64,000 bases of DNA from Phyto melanocephala (GCA_941918925.1 OW799237.1:56718997-56782996), one strand, 5' to 3'. Numbered from the stretch's first letter, positions 11,545 through 21,787 are shown. Numbers and translations are program-made. The notes: generated by a model from the letters alone, not told the origin.

Positions 11545-12585
11545 TGACTGGTAGGATTTTTAAGTCGATGGAATCATTATGTCTTCAACAAAACAAATAA
11601 CTTCAGGCATACCTCAAGGTTCGATATTGCCACCCTTATTATACTCAATATATACTTCCGATTTTTCTCCACCTACGTTCATGAAAATTACATATTATGC
11701 TGATGACACCGCCCTTATTACATCTAGCAAACTCACTAAGGCACTGCTTAAGAAAATGAAAAAAAGTTTTGCAGTCTGTAAAAAGTACTTTAAGTGGAAA
11801 ATAAAAATAAACCCCACCAAAACTCAGGCAATTATATTTCCCTACAAAAAATCTCCCAAGCGCTTACCAACCCGCCAACTAAGTTTTCGAAATGTAAGTA
11901 TTGCATTCAAAAATAACGTTAAATATTTTAAAGTCTACCATGACAAGAAACTTAATTTTGCAAAAGTTTGTAAAAAAAAATCGCGTAAAATCATCAGAGC
12001 ACTGTGGCCAATGATTAATAAACGCTCAACACTCAACCTACGGAACAAAAATTTTTTATACAGGATTGTAATCAGGCCAACTTTGACGTATGCAAGTGGT
12101 TCAAGGCATCAAAAACACATTAAAGAAACTCCAAATAATTCAAAACAAGTACCTTAAAATCATTAACAACAAACATTGGAGATACTCAACTCAACTTCTT
12201 CACAGTGAAACCGGCTATGAATTATCGACTTCACAACAAATATTACGAAACTATGGAAAATTCTCCTTATTACCTAATAAGAGAATGCAGAAAATCACCA
12301 AATTAGAAAAAATGTGTACATGTGTGTTATCGCAGGATAATCATCTGCATATTCATATTCATGCATATTTTCTAATAATACTTGCATTTTTTTTACTCTC
12401 ATGTAAAGGTTTTTTTTCCTATTTTTCCTTTAAATAATGTTACATATATCAAACAATGTCAAGATCTGTGATTACTAATTATAATTCGTTGTAATATATT
12501 TAATTATATAAAATCTCGAAAATGTAAATACTGAATAACTAAATGTAAATAAAGATAAAATATAAAAATGAAAAAAAAAATGTCA
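11545..12585 (+). pseudogene. 5'-truncated Jockey-like LINE, RT C-terminal half
   Basis: Plus strand. It enters at reverse transcriptase motif B (SGIPQGSILPPLLYSIYTSD, 11600) and continues through ITYYADDTALI (motif C, 11690) and KWKIKINPTKTQAI. A frameshift near 12100 leads to LKKLQIIQNKYLKIINN and YSTQLLHSETGYEL. A 3' untranslated tail rich in AAATAAAGATAAAATATAAA ends in a poly(A)-like run near 12580. Typical dead-on-arrival LINE copy. It is a different subfamily from the one at 7350-10379. Confidence 0.75.
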
Positions 12586-12749
12586 ACGGTAAGCGGTATA
12601 AAGACATGTTTATTACCTTTTATTATTATTCGATTAAATTGAATAGTATTGCAGACATGCAGATTTAGAAGTATGAGAGCACATGTTACACAATTCGCGA
12701 TACAATCAACTTATTGAGAAAAACAGTTGACAAATTAATAATTTTTAAA

Positions 12750-13665
12750 ATAAACCTGTTAACCGGCACGATAGAGGTCGGACCGAAAAAGCTAGCGGGC
12801 TCAAATTTTGCCAGAATATTTCTTATACACAAAGTTTGTTTGGTATAGAAAATGGGCTTAATCGGAATATTAGGAAGAGAGTTGTAGCTTGTAATGCAAT
12901 AGTAGGAAAAAAAATCATGTTCTTCCAACATCAAATAAAATGGAATTGTGTCCAAACGCATTAACGTAGGTAGGAAAGGGGAATGCAGCAAGCAGGATCC
13001 GCCTCTAACATCCACACTCGTAGACCAATATGGTCCAATGTGTTTCAACTCATTAACGTAGTCATGAAATTTCGAATATATATTTCTTGAGTAAAAAATA
13101 TATTTTTCCCCGAAAACTGCTTAAATCTATGAGTTAGGAAAAGAGTTATAGATCAAAATGTACGAAAATTTATACCGCGCAGTGTATTTTTCGGTATATT
13201 CAAAATTTAAAACCTAATAAAACTGACAAAATTAGATGTACGATTTTGAAATTTTGCGAAAATTGCTTTTTGGTCAAAGGCTTTGTACTAATGGAAAATA
13301 AATGTGACACGCCCACCTCCCATATAACTCTTTATCTTAAATTTATATAATTTCTCTATGGAAAAAGTTGTGGAAGAATAAAGGACTAAATTGAAATTGC
13401 TCGGTTGTATTTATTACCATAAACTCTGTTGACACGCCTACTTTTACGCCCACTACCATTGAAATACTAAATTTACTTAAACATTTTAATAGTATATCGA
13501 AGTTATACAAAAAAGTAATACATATTTAAGTATAAAGAGATTATTCCATAACGATTACTGTTAATAACAAATTAATAAATTTTGTGCTATAAAAGTACAT
13601 CAAATTGGTGGTGGGTATTAAAAATTCGGCACAGCCGAATATAGTGTTCTTACTTGTTCATAGAA
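12750..13665 (-). repeat. DINE-A copy, 3' end lost
   Basis: Minus orientation. The 5' end at 13665 carries TTCGGCACAGCCGAA and ACTTGTT, and GTGACACGCCCACCTCCC lies near 13310. It is truncated before the cggacggac/hairpin end. An 81-bp LINE scrap is inserted at 12970-13050. Confidence 0.7.
12970..13050 (-). mobile_element. 81-bp LINE 3'-end insertion with target duplication
   Basis: Flanked by CATTAACGTAG at 12959-12969 and 13051-13061. Other DINE-A copies carry this site only once. The insert has GTAGG-type repeats at its left end and GAGACCAATAYGGTCCAA-like sequence (here TAGACCAATATGGTCCAATG) matching the 3' end of the LINE at 57861-59031. It is therefore an extreme 5' truncation of the same family. 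Confidence 0.75.
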
Positions 13666-13675
13666 AAAATATTTG

Positions 13676-14165
13676 TATAAAGGGTGGGCCATCTATCGGT
13701 TTAAATTTGAACCAGCGGTTATTTCGAATCTGTCAAAACTTATGTCATTCTACTCTGTCACAAAACTTAGTATTTATCTTCGCTGAACAAAATGAATCGA
13801 TTTACGCTTGAAGTCGTTTTCGCTCCACTAGATGGACCAAGAAGAAACTGCACGATGATGTCTATTTTGCAAAAACAAATCATCTTTTCAGAAGAAGCTC
13901 ATTTTCATTTTGGTGGACATGGTAATAAGACAAATTGCTGTATTTATTTATTATGATTCCTACATAACACGACTAAGAGTCTTATAAATTATAGGGTAGG
14001 ATTAGTAATTAGTATTTGGGGCTCACAAAAAATCAAATGAAGTCTTACAAAAGCCAATGCACCCACTACGAGTGACTGTTTAGTGCGGAGCCATCGCCCA
14101 TGTTTTATTAAAAAAGAGAACGGCGCAACCATTACGGTAAATGTAAGCACCTGGTGCTTACCTGC
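13676..14165 (+). pseudogene. mariner relic with terminal repeat AGGGTGGGCC
   Basis: It starts after a TA with AAGGGTGGGCCATCTATCGG. An initiation-like MNRFTLE is at 13793. IIFSEEAHFHFGGHGNKTNC (first catalytic block) follows at 13875-13935, then SIWGSQK after a roughly 75-bp insertion, then KKENGATITVN near 14120. The HTH region is mostly deleted and the second and third catalytic residues are missing. Confidence 0.55.
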
Positions 14166-14404
14166 TTCCAAGGGTGGGTGCATCTAGAAGACAAGATTTT
14201 TATATGCGTTTTCTACCTTTGTATGTAATTTTTTGGTATTGAAAAGCTCTAGGTTTATTCCTACTAGTAACACCTTAATCATGCCTTTCCAATACGAGCT
14301 GCTGAAAAAGGTATTAGCAAGAAAACTGCAATAGAATGAAGTCTGCACTCTACTGAGATAACATTGAAGTGGCAAAAGGTATTTTATATTTTTTTAAAAT
14401 AAAA

Positions 14405-14530
14405 TTTAAATTTATATAAACAGTTGTTTTTTGTATTGAGCTTCAGATCACTTTTTTTATAAAAAAATAGGTTTAATTTTATTTTCCGATATTTCGCTAC
14501 CACATTGGGTAGCTTCTTCAGGAAAGTTTT
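14405..14530 (-). repeat. left terminal segment of Penelope-like element
   Basis: This segment is an inverted copy of 21595-21725, matching through CTGAAGAAGCTACCC, TGGTAGCGAAATATCGG and TAAACAG...TTGAGCT. The minus strand contains a hammerhead-like core: CTGAAGA, a GCTACC/GGTAGC stem, then GAAA. Inverted or direct terminal segments with hammerhead motifs are known for Penelope-like elements. Confidence 0.6.
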
Positions 14531-14551
14531 TTTTTTGATTTATTTTGTATA

Positions 14552-15048
14552 GTTCCTAATCAATTTATTGATGAATTGTTAACAACTTTCAATTCATTTC
14601 ATGACAGTATAAAATTTACTATTGAAAAGGAATGTAACTCAAAAATTCCTTATTTAGATACATTAGTTATAAGAAAGGATGAAAATTTGTTAATAGATTG
14701 GTACCAGAAGCCCACGTCTTCTGGAAGAAACATAAATTATTATTCTAAGCACCCAAAAGGAATGATTATTAATACGGCAAGAAATCTAATTGAGAGGGTT
14801 TTGAAAATAAGCGATAGAGCTTTTCATGGCTTAAAAAGGATATTTTAATTAATAATAGTTATCCGATCCAGTTGATTTGTAGATTAATATGTCAATATAG
14901 GAAACAAAACAATTTGGACGCAAGAACTGTTGTCGAAGAACCGTAAATTCATAAATCAGTAACTTATGTTCCTCTTTTATCTAAAAGATTGGAAAAATCT
15001 AAAATTTATGACAATAAGACCATAATGGCCCACAAAATGTATAACACA
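14552..15048 (+). pseudogene. Penelope-like reverse transcriptase, 3' RT part (interrupted)
   Basis: Reads LTTFNSFHDSIKFTIEKE, SKIPYLDTLVIRKDE, WYQKPTSSGRNINYYSKHP, then LLSKRLEKSKIYD and IMAHKMYNT. These are Penelope-like RT thumb and linker motifs. The frame is broken at about 14848. The reading stops at 15048, where a hAT transposon is inserted, and resumes in frame as LGSLFSKTKDKIDKLERSN at 19865. Confidence 0.75.
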
Positions 15049-15389
15049 CAGGAAAGGAAAATGGCTTTTATGATTTTGTACCAAGTATGAAAACAAAATG
15101 TACTTTTTAAGCCATGACGGCTTTTTTAATATTTATTAATAAAAACAGAAACTTAACAAAAATGTGTATAAAAATCCAGTTCACAATAAAAATATTAAAT
15201 ATTACATTCATAGGTACATACGTAGAGATCGGTTATTTAACAAATTTTATTTATTAAATACTTATAGATAATAAATTTTCTGTTGTTTTATAATGAAAAC
15301 AACAAGAATTTGTTGACTTTAATAAATCCTTTGTCTGTATCAAATTTGAAACGTGTAGTCTATTTCTTTCCTTTGTTTAAATTAGGTTT

Positions 15390-15611
15390 AGAGAAAAAAA
15401 GTCATTCGACGTTGCCCGAGGAATGTGGAATAGACAGAATTTCTCTTACAATTCTTGAAATATCTGGGAACATGAACTCATTAATTATATTCTTCATCTG
15501 TGATACTTTAGACCAAAAATAGGAAATTTTTGAATTTTTGTGTGATCTAAGTTCATTCACATCAGCTAGTGCTCTGTACTGATTACACTGCTCAGCAGCA
15601 AAATCCTCCAT
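15390..15611 (-). pseudogene. hAT transposase C-terminal dimerisation region
   Basis: Minus strand: MEDFAAEQCNQYRALADV, SYFWSKVSQMKN, FPDISRIVREILSIPHSSGN, then VE and a break. The FP...LSIPHSS...VE pattern is the hAT C-terminal dimerisation signature. It is cut at its upstream side by the insertion beginning at 15617. Residues readable as VPLLVKMFPHEQSNFEA on the minus strand of 19299-19400 are plausibly its upstream portion. Confidence 0.65.
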
Positions 15612-15616
15612 TAAAT

Positions 15617-16093
15617 AAAACTATGTGGACTATATGGATTTTGATGCGCTGAACTCAAATCCGTTGTCGGTTTTTTTCCATCAGATCGGGATTTTTTTTA
15701 TGGGCGTGGCAAATTGTTCCCCCTAGATTAGTCAGGTACGGACACATATTTAATCCTAACTCGAGAACCAGTCATCCGATTTTCAAAAATAAAACACCAA
15801 AATATGTGTATTTAATTGTATTTATTTCAGTGGAATACAATTTTTCTCTATCTCTTATCATTTTGGAGTTATTTAGAAATTAATGGAGAAAAAAAATTTT
15901 TCGTGCAAAATTCGTAATATTTTTCAATTTAAAAATGGAATTAAAAAAAATATAAGGCAAATATTCAACATTTTAAACTTTTTTCTAAGAGCTACTTATC
16001 TTAGAAATAAAAAAGCCATAAACCATAAAAATTGGTTAAAAAATGTAGATTTTATTGTCAATTTACCGCAGGTAACCAATATTGTAATGCAAC
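15617..16093 (+). repeat. left inverted arm of the unclassified transposon
   Basis: Reverse complement of 18802-19291 with small gaps. Shared landmarks are GATCGGGATTTTTTTTATGG, CTCGAGAACCAGTCATCCG and TTACCGCAGGTAACCAATAT. The short open frame 15883-16128 lies within the arm and is probably fortuitous. Confidence 0.85.
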
Positions 16094-16412
16094 CAGCCTT
16101 ACACATGACACATGTAACATTTGGTTAGGTGAGCAGGTAATGGAACTAAAGTACAACGGTATTTTACATAGTTCTTGTAATTAATATTTATAACAGTATT
16201 TTTCAAATACCTGTGATTTAAAATTAAGAACATTAGGGTAGATTCTGGTATTTATTGTATATATAGAAGCTAATGGGCAATAAGTAAGTCACTTTTAATT
16301 TGAATATCGTGCGGTTAGAATCGGCAACAGTAAATAGATCTTATAGTGTACTTTGTTACTGTGTTAAGAAATAAAGCAATTACAGAATCCACAAACGCTT
16401 TCATATTACAAA

Positions 16413-17714
16413 ATGTCAAGGATTTGTAACAAATCTCCAAATTTATTTGTTACGTTTGTGGCAATCTAACTTTAAGTTTTCAACGGGAGACAATATCTTC
16501 CAAGGTTAAAGATGCTTACCGCCGTTATTTTGGGTTTCCTATCGATGATAAAGATAAAAATTGGCTGCCGAAAATATGTTGTAGTAGCTGTAGTAAGTCT
16601 TTAAGAGGTTGGTTAAAAGGAAGTCATAAGTCTTTATGAAGCCAGCGATTTGGAGTGAACCACAAAATCATCAAAATGATTGCTACTTTTGCCATACTAA
16701 AACACGTGCGTTTACGGAAACACCAAAAATAAAGTTATATATACAAATACTTCATGTGTCAAACGACCAGTTTTCCAGTTTACAAGTAAATTTTTACCTC
16801 CATTGCCTCCTACAGACGATGCAGAAGATGGGCTTTCTGCAGCAACTGAATCCACTTACGCCAGCATGGGTGTTTCTTCGCATTCATTTGGAAGTCCAAC
16901 GAGTACACCTTATTTTCCGAATTAAGCTAATATGAATAACTTAGTTTGTAAATCAAGGCTTTAAAAAAACCAAGTCTGAGCTTCTTGCATCCCAATGAAA
17001 AGAATGGAGTTTGGTGCAAACAAACGTTAACGTCTCTTACTTTCGAAATAAAGAACAACCTTTTTTGATATATTTCAGCAAAGGGGAAGGTTTGATATTT
17101 TGCGATAATGCTGATGGAATTTTGCGACAACTGTGTTTCAGTCATAAATCTCAGGATTGGCGGCTTGTTACTTATTCATCCAAGACAAGTTTGAAAGCCA
17201 TTTTACTTCACAATGGCAACAAATTTCCATCGGTTGCACTCGCGTATGCAAGAAATATGAAAGAAAACTATTGTAGCATTGTAATATACAAAAAATTAAA
17301 TATTCACATTACTCATGGAATCTGCAGATGTCGTAGCAATGTTAAATGGATTGAAAAGTTTTATTGCTTCTTATGTGAATGGGATAGCCCCGCGAAAGAA
17401 AAACACTACAATGTTAAAATTTGACCGAAAAGAGTAAATTTTATTCCAAAAGAAAAAAATGTAGCAGAAGAGCCTTTAAATCAAAAGGAACAAACTCTTC
17501 TCTTCATATAAAACTTGGCCTAATGAAAAATTGTGTCAAAGCAATGAACGAGGATGGTAAAGCCTTTCTATACATTAAGAGCGAATTTCCTAGAATCAGA
17601 GATGCTAAGGTAAAAGAAGGCATACTTGTAGGTCCACAAATACGACAGCTTATGAAGGACGAGGTTTTTAAAACGAAATTGAATGATGCAGAAGAAAGAA
17701 CATGGACAGCTTAA
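16413..17714 (+). pseudogene. transposon-borne zinc-finger protein of unknown superfamily, decayed
   Basis: ATG at 16413, then (one base lost) CYVCGNLTLSFQRETISSK, YFGFPIDDKDKNWLPKICCS, MKPAIWSEPQNHQNDCYFC (16636), then NVNVSYFRNKEQPFLIYFSK and GLIFCDNADGILRQLCF (17040-17140), SSKTSLKAILLHNGNKFPSV, FCEW-like YCFLCEWDSPAKEKHY (17370), LHIKLGLMKNCVKAMNEDGK and EGILVGPQIRQLMKDEVF (17500-17690). I recognise this order from uncharacterised proteins repeated in many arthropod genomes. Several Cys pairs (CYVC, CYFC, FLCEW) suggest zinc binding at the N-terminus. At least three frameshifts exist and the C-terminal third is missing. Its position between long inverted arms suggests it is the transposase or an accessory protein; this is inference. 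Confidence 0.6.
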
Positions 17715-17861
17715 GCTACTTTTTTATTTTAACAATATTTCCTAAATAAAAATTAATAATTACTTATTAACAAAAATTTTATGTTATTTTAAATAAAAAA
17801 ATATAGAGGCTGTAAATATTTTAATTATTTACTGTAATTTGAAGTTATTTACGAGTGACCA

Positions 17862-18009
17862 CAGGGTGGGTGCTTTATGCGAGGCGTTGCTACAAAATTG
17901 CAATCTGGCAAATTTTTTTGCTTGTATTTGTTTTTGTTGTACGAAAATAGATAAAAGTAAAAAGTTGCCATTCATTGATGCTACAAGGCGCTTTAGTGCG
18001 CCCACTCTG
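17862..18009. repeat. small inverted-repeat unit CAGGGTGGG...CCCACTCTG
   Basis: CAGGGTGGGTGCTTTATGCG at the left opposes CGCTTTAGTGCGCCCACTCTG at the right, 148 bp in all. It may be a tiny MITE. No clear target duplication was seen. Confidence 0.4.
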
Positions 18010-18026
18010 ACGTTGTTTGTTGCATT

Positions 18027-18801
18027 TAGGGTTGCCATCCGTCCTCTTTTCCCCGGACACCGTCCTCTTTTTTAGGGCATCCGGGGCAGTCCTACTTCTT
18101 TTTTAGCAAATGTCCGGGGTTGTCCGGCTTTTTGCACCTTCTCTGAAGTTTTTTTCTTACATTTAAACATTAAATCACAGGTCACAAAATTTATAAAAAA
18201 AATCTTTAGGTGCTCGTACAATTAGTTTTGAAAGAGTACAATTTTAAAACTTCTCTTTGTACAAAATTAGTTTTATTATCCTTAATTGTCGCTATTTATC
18301 GAAGTGGCCTATTTTAACTTGTCTTTGATTCTAAAAAAGTTCGGCAAAGAGGCCTGCTTGTCATCTGTGTGTTTTTCATAAAGTTTGTTTTCCAGATATA
18401 GAAGAAAGTCTTGAACAAAAAATATAGTAAGGGTATATAATTTTGATATGGATTCCCTAGAGTTTTACAAATATTTGAAGAGATGCGATGGTAATATATT
18501 GTCTCAAATTGGAAGTGTTGAAAAATATATGTAAAATTTTTAAAAGTGTACATTCCCGTTAATGAATGCAATGAATTTTTGTTGTTTTTATTTTCAACCA
18601 TTAAATCAGAATGATATGTTCAGTTTGTATTTTTGTAAATAAAGTTTTTTCGTAAAAACAAATTTTGTTTTTGTATTTTAAATGGCGTCGTAAATGTTAT
18701 CAAATTTAATTTTTTCAAATGTGTCCTCTTTTTTTTGGCAAATTTCCTACATTTTTTATGCTGGCGTCCTCTTTTTTTTTTAAGTAGAAATTGCAACCCT
18801 A
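18027..18801. mobile_element. hAT MITE with perfect 8-bp target duplication
   Basis: Termini TAGGGTTGC and GCAACCCTA. Flanked by GTTGCATT at 18019-18026 and 18802-18809. Repeated CGTCCTCTTTT motifs sit just inside both ends (18040-18075 and 18720-18780). 775 bp without a convincing transposase. It interrupts the inner edge of the right inverted arm. Confidence 0.85.
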
Positions 18802-19291
18802 GTTGCATTACACATATTTGGTCAATATTGGGTACCTGCGGTAAATTTACAATACAATCCACATTTTTTCACCGATTTTTATGGTTTATGGCTTTTTTAT
18901 TTCCAAGATAAGTAGCTCTCAGAAAACAGTTTAAAATGTTGAATATTTGCCTTATAAATTTTTTAATTCCATTTTTAAATTGAAAAATATTACGAATTTT
19001 GCACGAAAAATTTTTTTTCTCCATTAATTTCTAAATAACTCCAAAACGATAAGAGATAGAGAAAAATTTTATTCCACTAAAATAAATACAAATAAATATA
19101 CATATTTTGGTGTTTTATTTTTGAAAATCGGATGACTGGTTCTCGAGTTAGGAGGAAATAAGTCTCCGTACCTGACTAATTTAGGGGGAAAAATTTGCCA
19201 CGTCCATAAAAAAAAATCCCGATCTGATGGAAAAAAACCGACAACGTATTTGAGTTCAGCGCGTCAAAATCCATATAGTCCACATAGGTTT
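18802..19291 (-). repeat. right inverted arm of the unclassified transposon
   Basis: Partner of 15617-16093 in reverse orientation. It contains an extra ACATATTTGGTCA near 18811 that the left arm lacks. Confidence 0.85.
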
Positions 19292-19514
19292 ATTAAATGG
19301 GAAGACAAAAAATGCTTTTTTGCAGAGCAGTGTTATTTATTGCTTCAAAGTTTGATTGTTCGTGTGGAAACATTTTCACCAGAAGAGGTACTATTGAATT
19401 TGTTTCTCCTATAATATCTTTTTCTGGAGTAAACTTATCGAATTATTTTGTATTTCATTATTAAAGTCCACATTACATGCTTACGAATCATAAGTAAAAT
19501 AAAATACATATAAC

Positions 19515-19662
19515 AACAGCCAAGGCGAATTCATGTACCAGGTGGTGCCAATTTAACAGAGGATTTTTGTAAGAAATTTGCAATAAAGTACTAGGCAGAT
19601 TTTGTTGTTGCAAACTTGACACCACCTGGTATATGAATTCGCTTTGACAACAGCATTGCAAC
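19515..19662. repeat. inverted-repeat unit GCGAATTCATGTACCAGGTG
   Basis: GCGAATTCATGTACCAGGTG near 19528 opposes CACCTGGTATATGAATTCGC near 19625, with a spacer of about 75 bp and outer ACAACAG/CTGTTGT pairing. It looks like a small MITE within the hAT. Confidence 0.5.
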
Positions 19663-19864
19663 AAAAACAGAGAAGCTGACAGTATAAAATAAAACACACA
19701 CAAACAAAAATAAACAGAACATGGACAAAATTATTGTTTCTATATATGACATTGGAATTTTTAAATTGTACCAAGTAGCTCGCGGTAGTACCACGGTACC
19801 AACAAGGTCAAAAATGTACCATAAAAAGTACAATTGTACCATGATTTCCATCCCTGATAACACA

Positions 19865-20262
19865 TTAGGTAGTTTATTTAGTAAAACGAAAGATAAAATA
19901 GATAAATTAGAAAGGTCTAATTTAGGTTATAAAATACCATGTAGTGGTAATAATAATGAAAATTGTGATAAGGTACAACAAAAAATAAACTTAAAAATAG
20001 GTTAGCTGGACATAAGTCAGACCATAAAAACAGGAACACAACAACTGCACAAAAAACAGCATTATCATTACACTGCACTAATTCTAATCATTATCCTGAT
20101 TTTGAAAACACAACAATTTTAAATATAGAGAATAATTACAGACGTAGATATTTATTGGAAATGTTACAAATTATAAAAGTACCATATTCACAAAGAATTA
20201 ATTATAAAACAGATACAGCTAATGTTGCACAGAATTGTAGGCTATTAGTTAATAAGGTCTAG
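19865..20262 (+). pseudogene. Penelope-like element C-terminal GIY-YIG endonuclease part
   Basis: It continues the Penelope reading frame from 15048: LGSLFSKTKDKIDKLERSN, LGYKIPCSGNNNENCDKV, (small deletion at the GIY-YIG core) KINLKIG, then AGHKSDHKNRNTTTAQKTA, LSLHCTNSNHYPDF, ILNIENNYRRRYLLEMLQI and FKTDT-like YKTDTANVAQNCRLLVNKV, stop. These are the GIY-YIG domain landmarks of Penelope-like elements. A stop near 20006 and the loss around YIG show inactivation. Confidence 0.8.
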
Positions 20263-20787
20263 AATTATGTTAGTTTTTTAGTCAGTTAGTTTTAATGTAA
20301 TATTTTATACATATGTATCTGTATTTTTTGTTTTGTATAATATTTAAACAGTTTTTGTAATTTGTAATATTTTATATGTATTTGAAGTTTTTGTTTTGCC
20401 GTAGAATACGTTTTACCTTACGGTATAGGGAGTCATGTCCGATTGTTATTGTTGTAATCTTTATTTCATTGATTATGAGGAAACGGGGAGATAACTTTTT
20501 TTAAATAACCTTTTTGTAGGTAAATGAAGATGTTATCTTTCGTTTGATATACATTTCATATTGGTTGATATCTTCCTAATATTTAAATTTCTCAAATGAA
20601 AATTGTTTAAACACATACACTCAAACATATGTCTGGTGTTTGGTTGAGTGTTTGAGTTTGTAGCGTGAACACAAACTAAGCTGCTGTTTCAGTGTGGACA
20701 CAAGCCTTCGGCTGTTGTTTTGAATTGGCACTGTGTATATTCATCCAATTGTTTCTTAAGTGGACAAGGAAATGATGTTGTACATTA
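20263..20787. other. Penelope 3' flank, no gene seen
   Basis: Presumed 3' untranslated part of the Penelope element and unassigned sequence before the endonuclease fragment. Confidence 0.4.
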
Positions 20788-21078
20788 ATGAAATATTCCC
20801 CTTTAACTACGCAAATCAACAGAGACTTCCCCGTTGATACAGATGTCAGTATGCTTATTGGTGGTGATTTTAACACAGATATAACTTCAAATACCAGATT
20901 GGCGAAATATATGAGCGATACATTTAATTTGGATTATATTCGAAACGATGCTCCCACAACTTTTGATAACACAACCATTGACATAGTTTTTGCGAGAAAT
21001 TTGAATGTTAATTTAAAAAAATATTTATCCTATTTTTCCTATCATAAGCCCATATTATCAAAAGTAACTTTCAAATAA
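20788..21078 (+). pseudogene. endonuclease/exonuclease/phosphatase fragment, Helentron-like
   Basis: Reads INRDFPVDTDVSMLIGGDFN with the GDFN catalytic motif, then TFDNTTIDIVFARNLNVN (the D of the TxID motif) and YLSYFSYHKPILSKV containing the C-terminal catalytic His. The YFSYHKP ending is one I associate with the endonuclease domain attached to Helentron Rep-helicase proteins in insects; no search was done. The N-terminal part is absent. Part of the 3' end (TATCCTATTTTTCCTAYCAT) is duplicated about 120 bp downstream (21025 and 21147). If Helentron is right, it is the class thought to mobilise DINE-1 elements. Confidence 0.55.
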
Positions 21079-21594
21079 TCAAATTGATTTGGGTCTGTTA
21101 TTTATCATTTATCCTTACTCTTTTAATTTAAAAACATATTCTATCATATCCTATTTTTCCTACCATAAGCTTATGTATATTATCAAAAGAAACTATCAAA
21201 TAAATAAATTCATTTACTTATGTATATTATTTATCATTTATTGTTATATATGTTTTCTGTCTTATCGGATGGCGTATTCGTTAAACGTTAAACTTAATGG
21301 CCGTGTCTCTGACACAGCCTGCAGGGACAGTCCATGACCGAAGGCCTCGGAGAACTGTCTGCTGTTTTTTTCTATTATATTTTAAATGTTTACAAAAATA
21401 ATTTTCCCGCCTTTTTTAAAAAAATTGTAAAATTGTTGACAAAAATATTTTTTGTGATATACATATGTATGTACAAGGTGGATTGATTGGATTCGCCTTG
21501 TGTATGTAGGTATTTGAATTTTCGTTTGTTATTTTAAATGTAAACAAAAAATTTTCCTGCCTTTTTTTAGAAAAAAAATTTTGTTTTTTGAATT
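21079..21594. repeat. unassigned DNA with short direct repeats
   Basis: TTTTAAATGTTTACAAAAAT..TTTTCCCGCC near 21380 is repeated as TTTTAAATGTAAACAAAAAA..TTTTCCTGCC near 21532. Between them lies a small stem CAAGGTG/CGCCTTG near 21474-21502. Confidence 0.45.
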
Positions 21595-21725
21595 GTTCAC
21601 TGAAGAAGCTACCCAATGTGGTAGCGAAATATCGGGAAAAAAAATTATAACTATTTTTTATAAAAAAAGTGACCTCAAGCTCAATACAAAAAGAACTGTT
21701 TATATAAATAAAAAAGATTGAAAAC
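21595..21725 (+). repeat. right terminal segment of Penelope-like element with hammerhead-like core
   Basis: Inverted copy of 14405-14530. On the plus strand it reads CTGAAGA, then the 6-bp stem GCTACC/GGTAGC around CAATGT, then GAAATATCGG. This satisfies the CUGANGA...GAAA core of hammerhead ribozymes. Stem III and the cleavage triplet were not resolved. Confidence 0.6.
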
Positions 21726-21787
21726 ATTCATTTATTATATAAAATTTAAATTAAAACAGAGTATTTTTTATGAATGTTTAATCTTAC

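Larger units (their letters stand above)
15617..19291. mobile_element. DNA transposon with ~480-bp inverted arms, unclassified
   Basis: Arms of 477 and 490 bp begin AAAC(T/C)TATGTGGACTATATGG and match inwards to GGTAMCC...AATGCAAC. It is flanked by ATTAAAT at 15610-15616 and 19292-19298 (7 bp, or 8 with one mismatch). It sits in the transposase gene of the surrounding hAT. It carries a decayed gene (16413-17714) for a protein type widespread in arthropod repeats but not assigned by me to a superfamily, plus a 775-bp hAT MITE. Confidence 0.7.
15049..19856. mobile_element. hAT element inserted in the Penelope-like element
   Basis: Flanked by ATAACACA at 15041-15048 and 19857-19864, an 8-bp duplication typical of hAT. 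Termini are CAGGAAAGGAAA and (inverted from the right) CAGGGATGGAAA. Subterminal GTACTTTTTA occurs on both sides. Removing it with one duplicate joins the Penelope frame exactly. The hAT's own transposase relic is on the minus strand (19440-19299 and 15611-15390) and is split by the inverted-arm element at 15617-19291. Confidence 0.8.
681..21787 (-). other. Src42A: Src42A intron (21.1 kb) filled with transposons
   Basis: The interval between two phase-matched SH2 exons of the same gene. Donor GTAAG is at 21787-21783 and the acceptor TTTCAG is at 686-681, both on the minus strand. Nearly all recognisable content is transposon-derived and listed separately. Confidence 0.8.

Noticed and set aside
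12686..13048. 120-codon open frame on the minus strand
   Set aside because: It crosses the junction of a DINE-A copy and a LINE scrap and has no protein-like motif; the same DNA is explained by repeats.
17839..18075. 78-codon cysteine-containing frame
   Set aside because: It runs from a small inverted-repeat unit into the hAT MITE; no family resemblance and a junction inside the frame.
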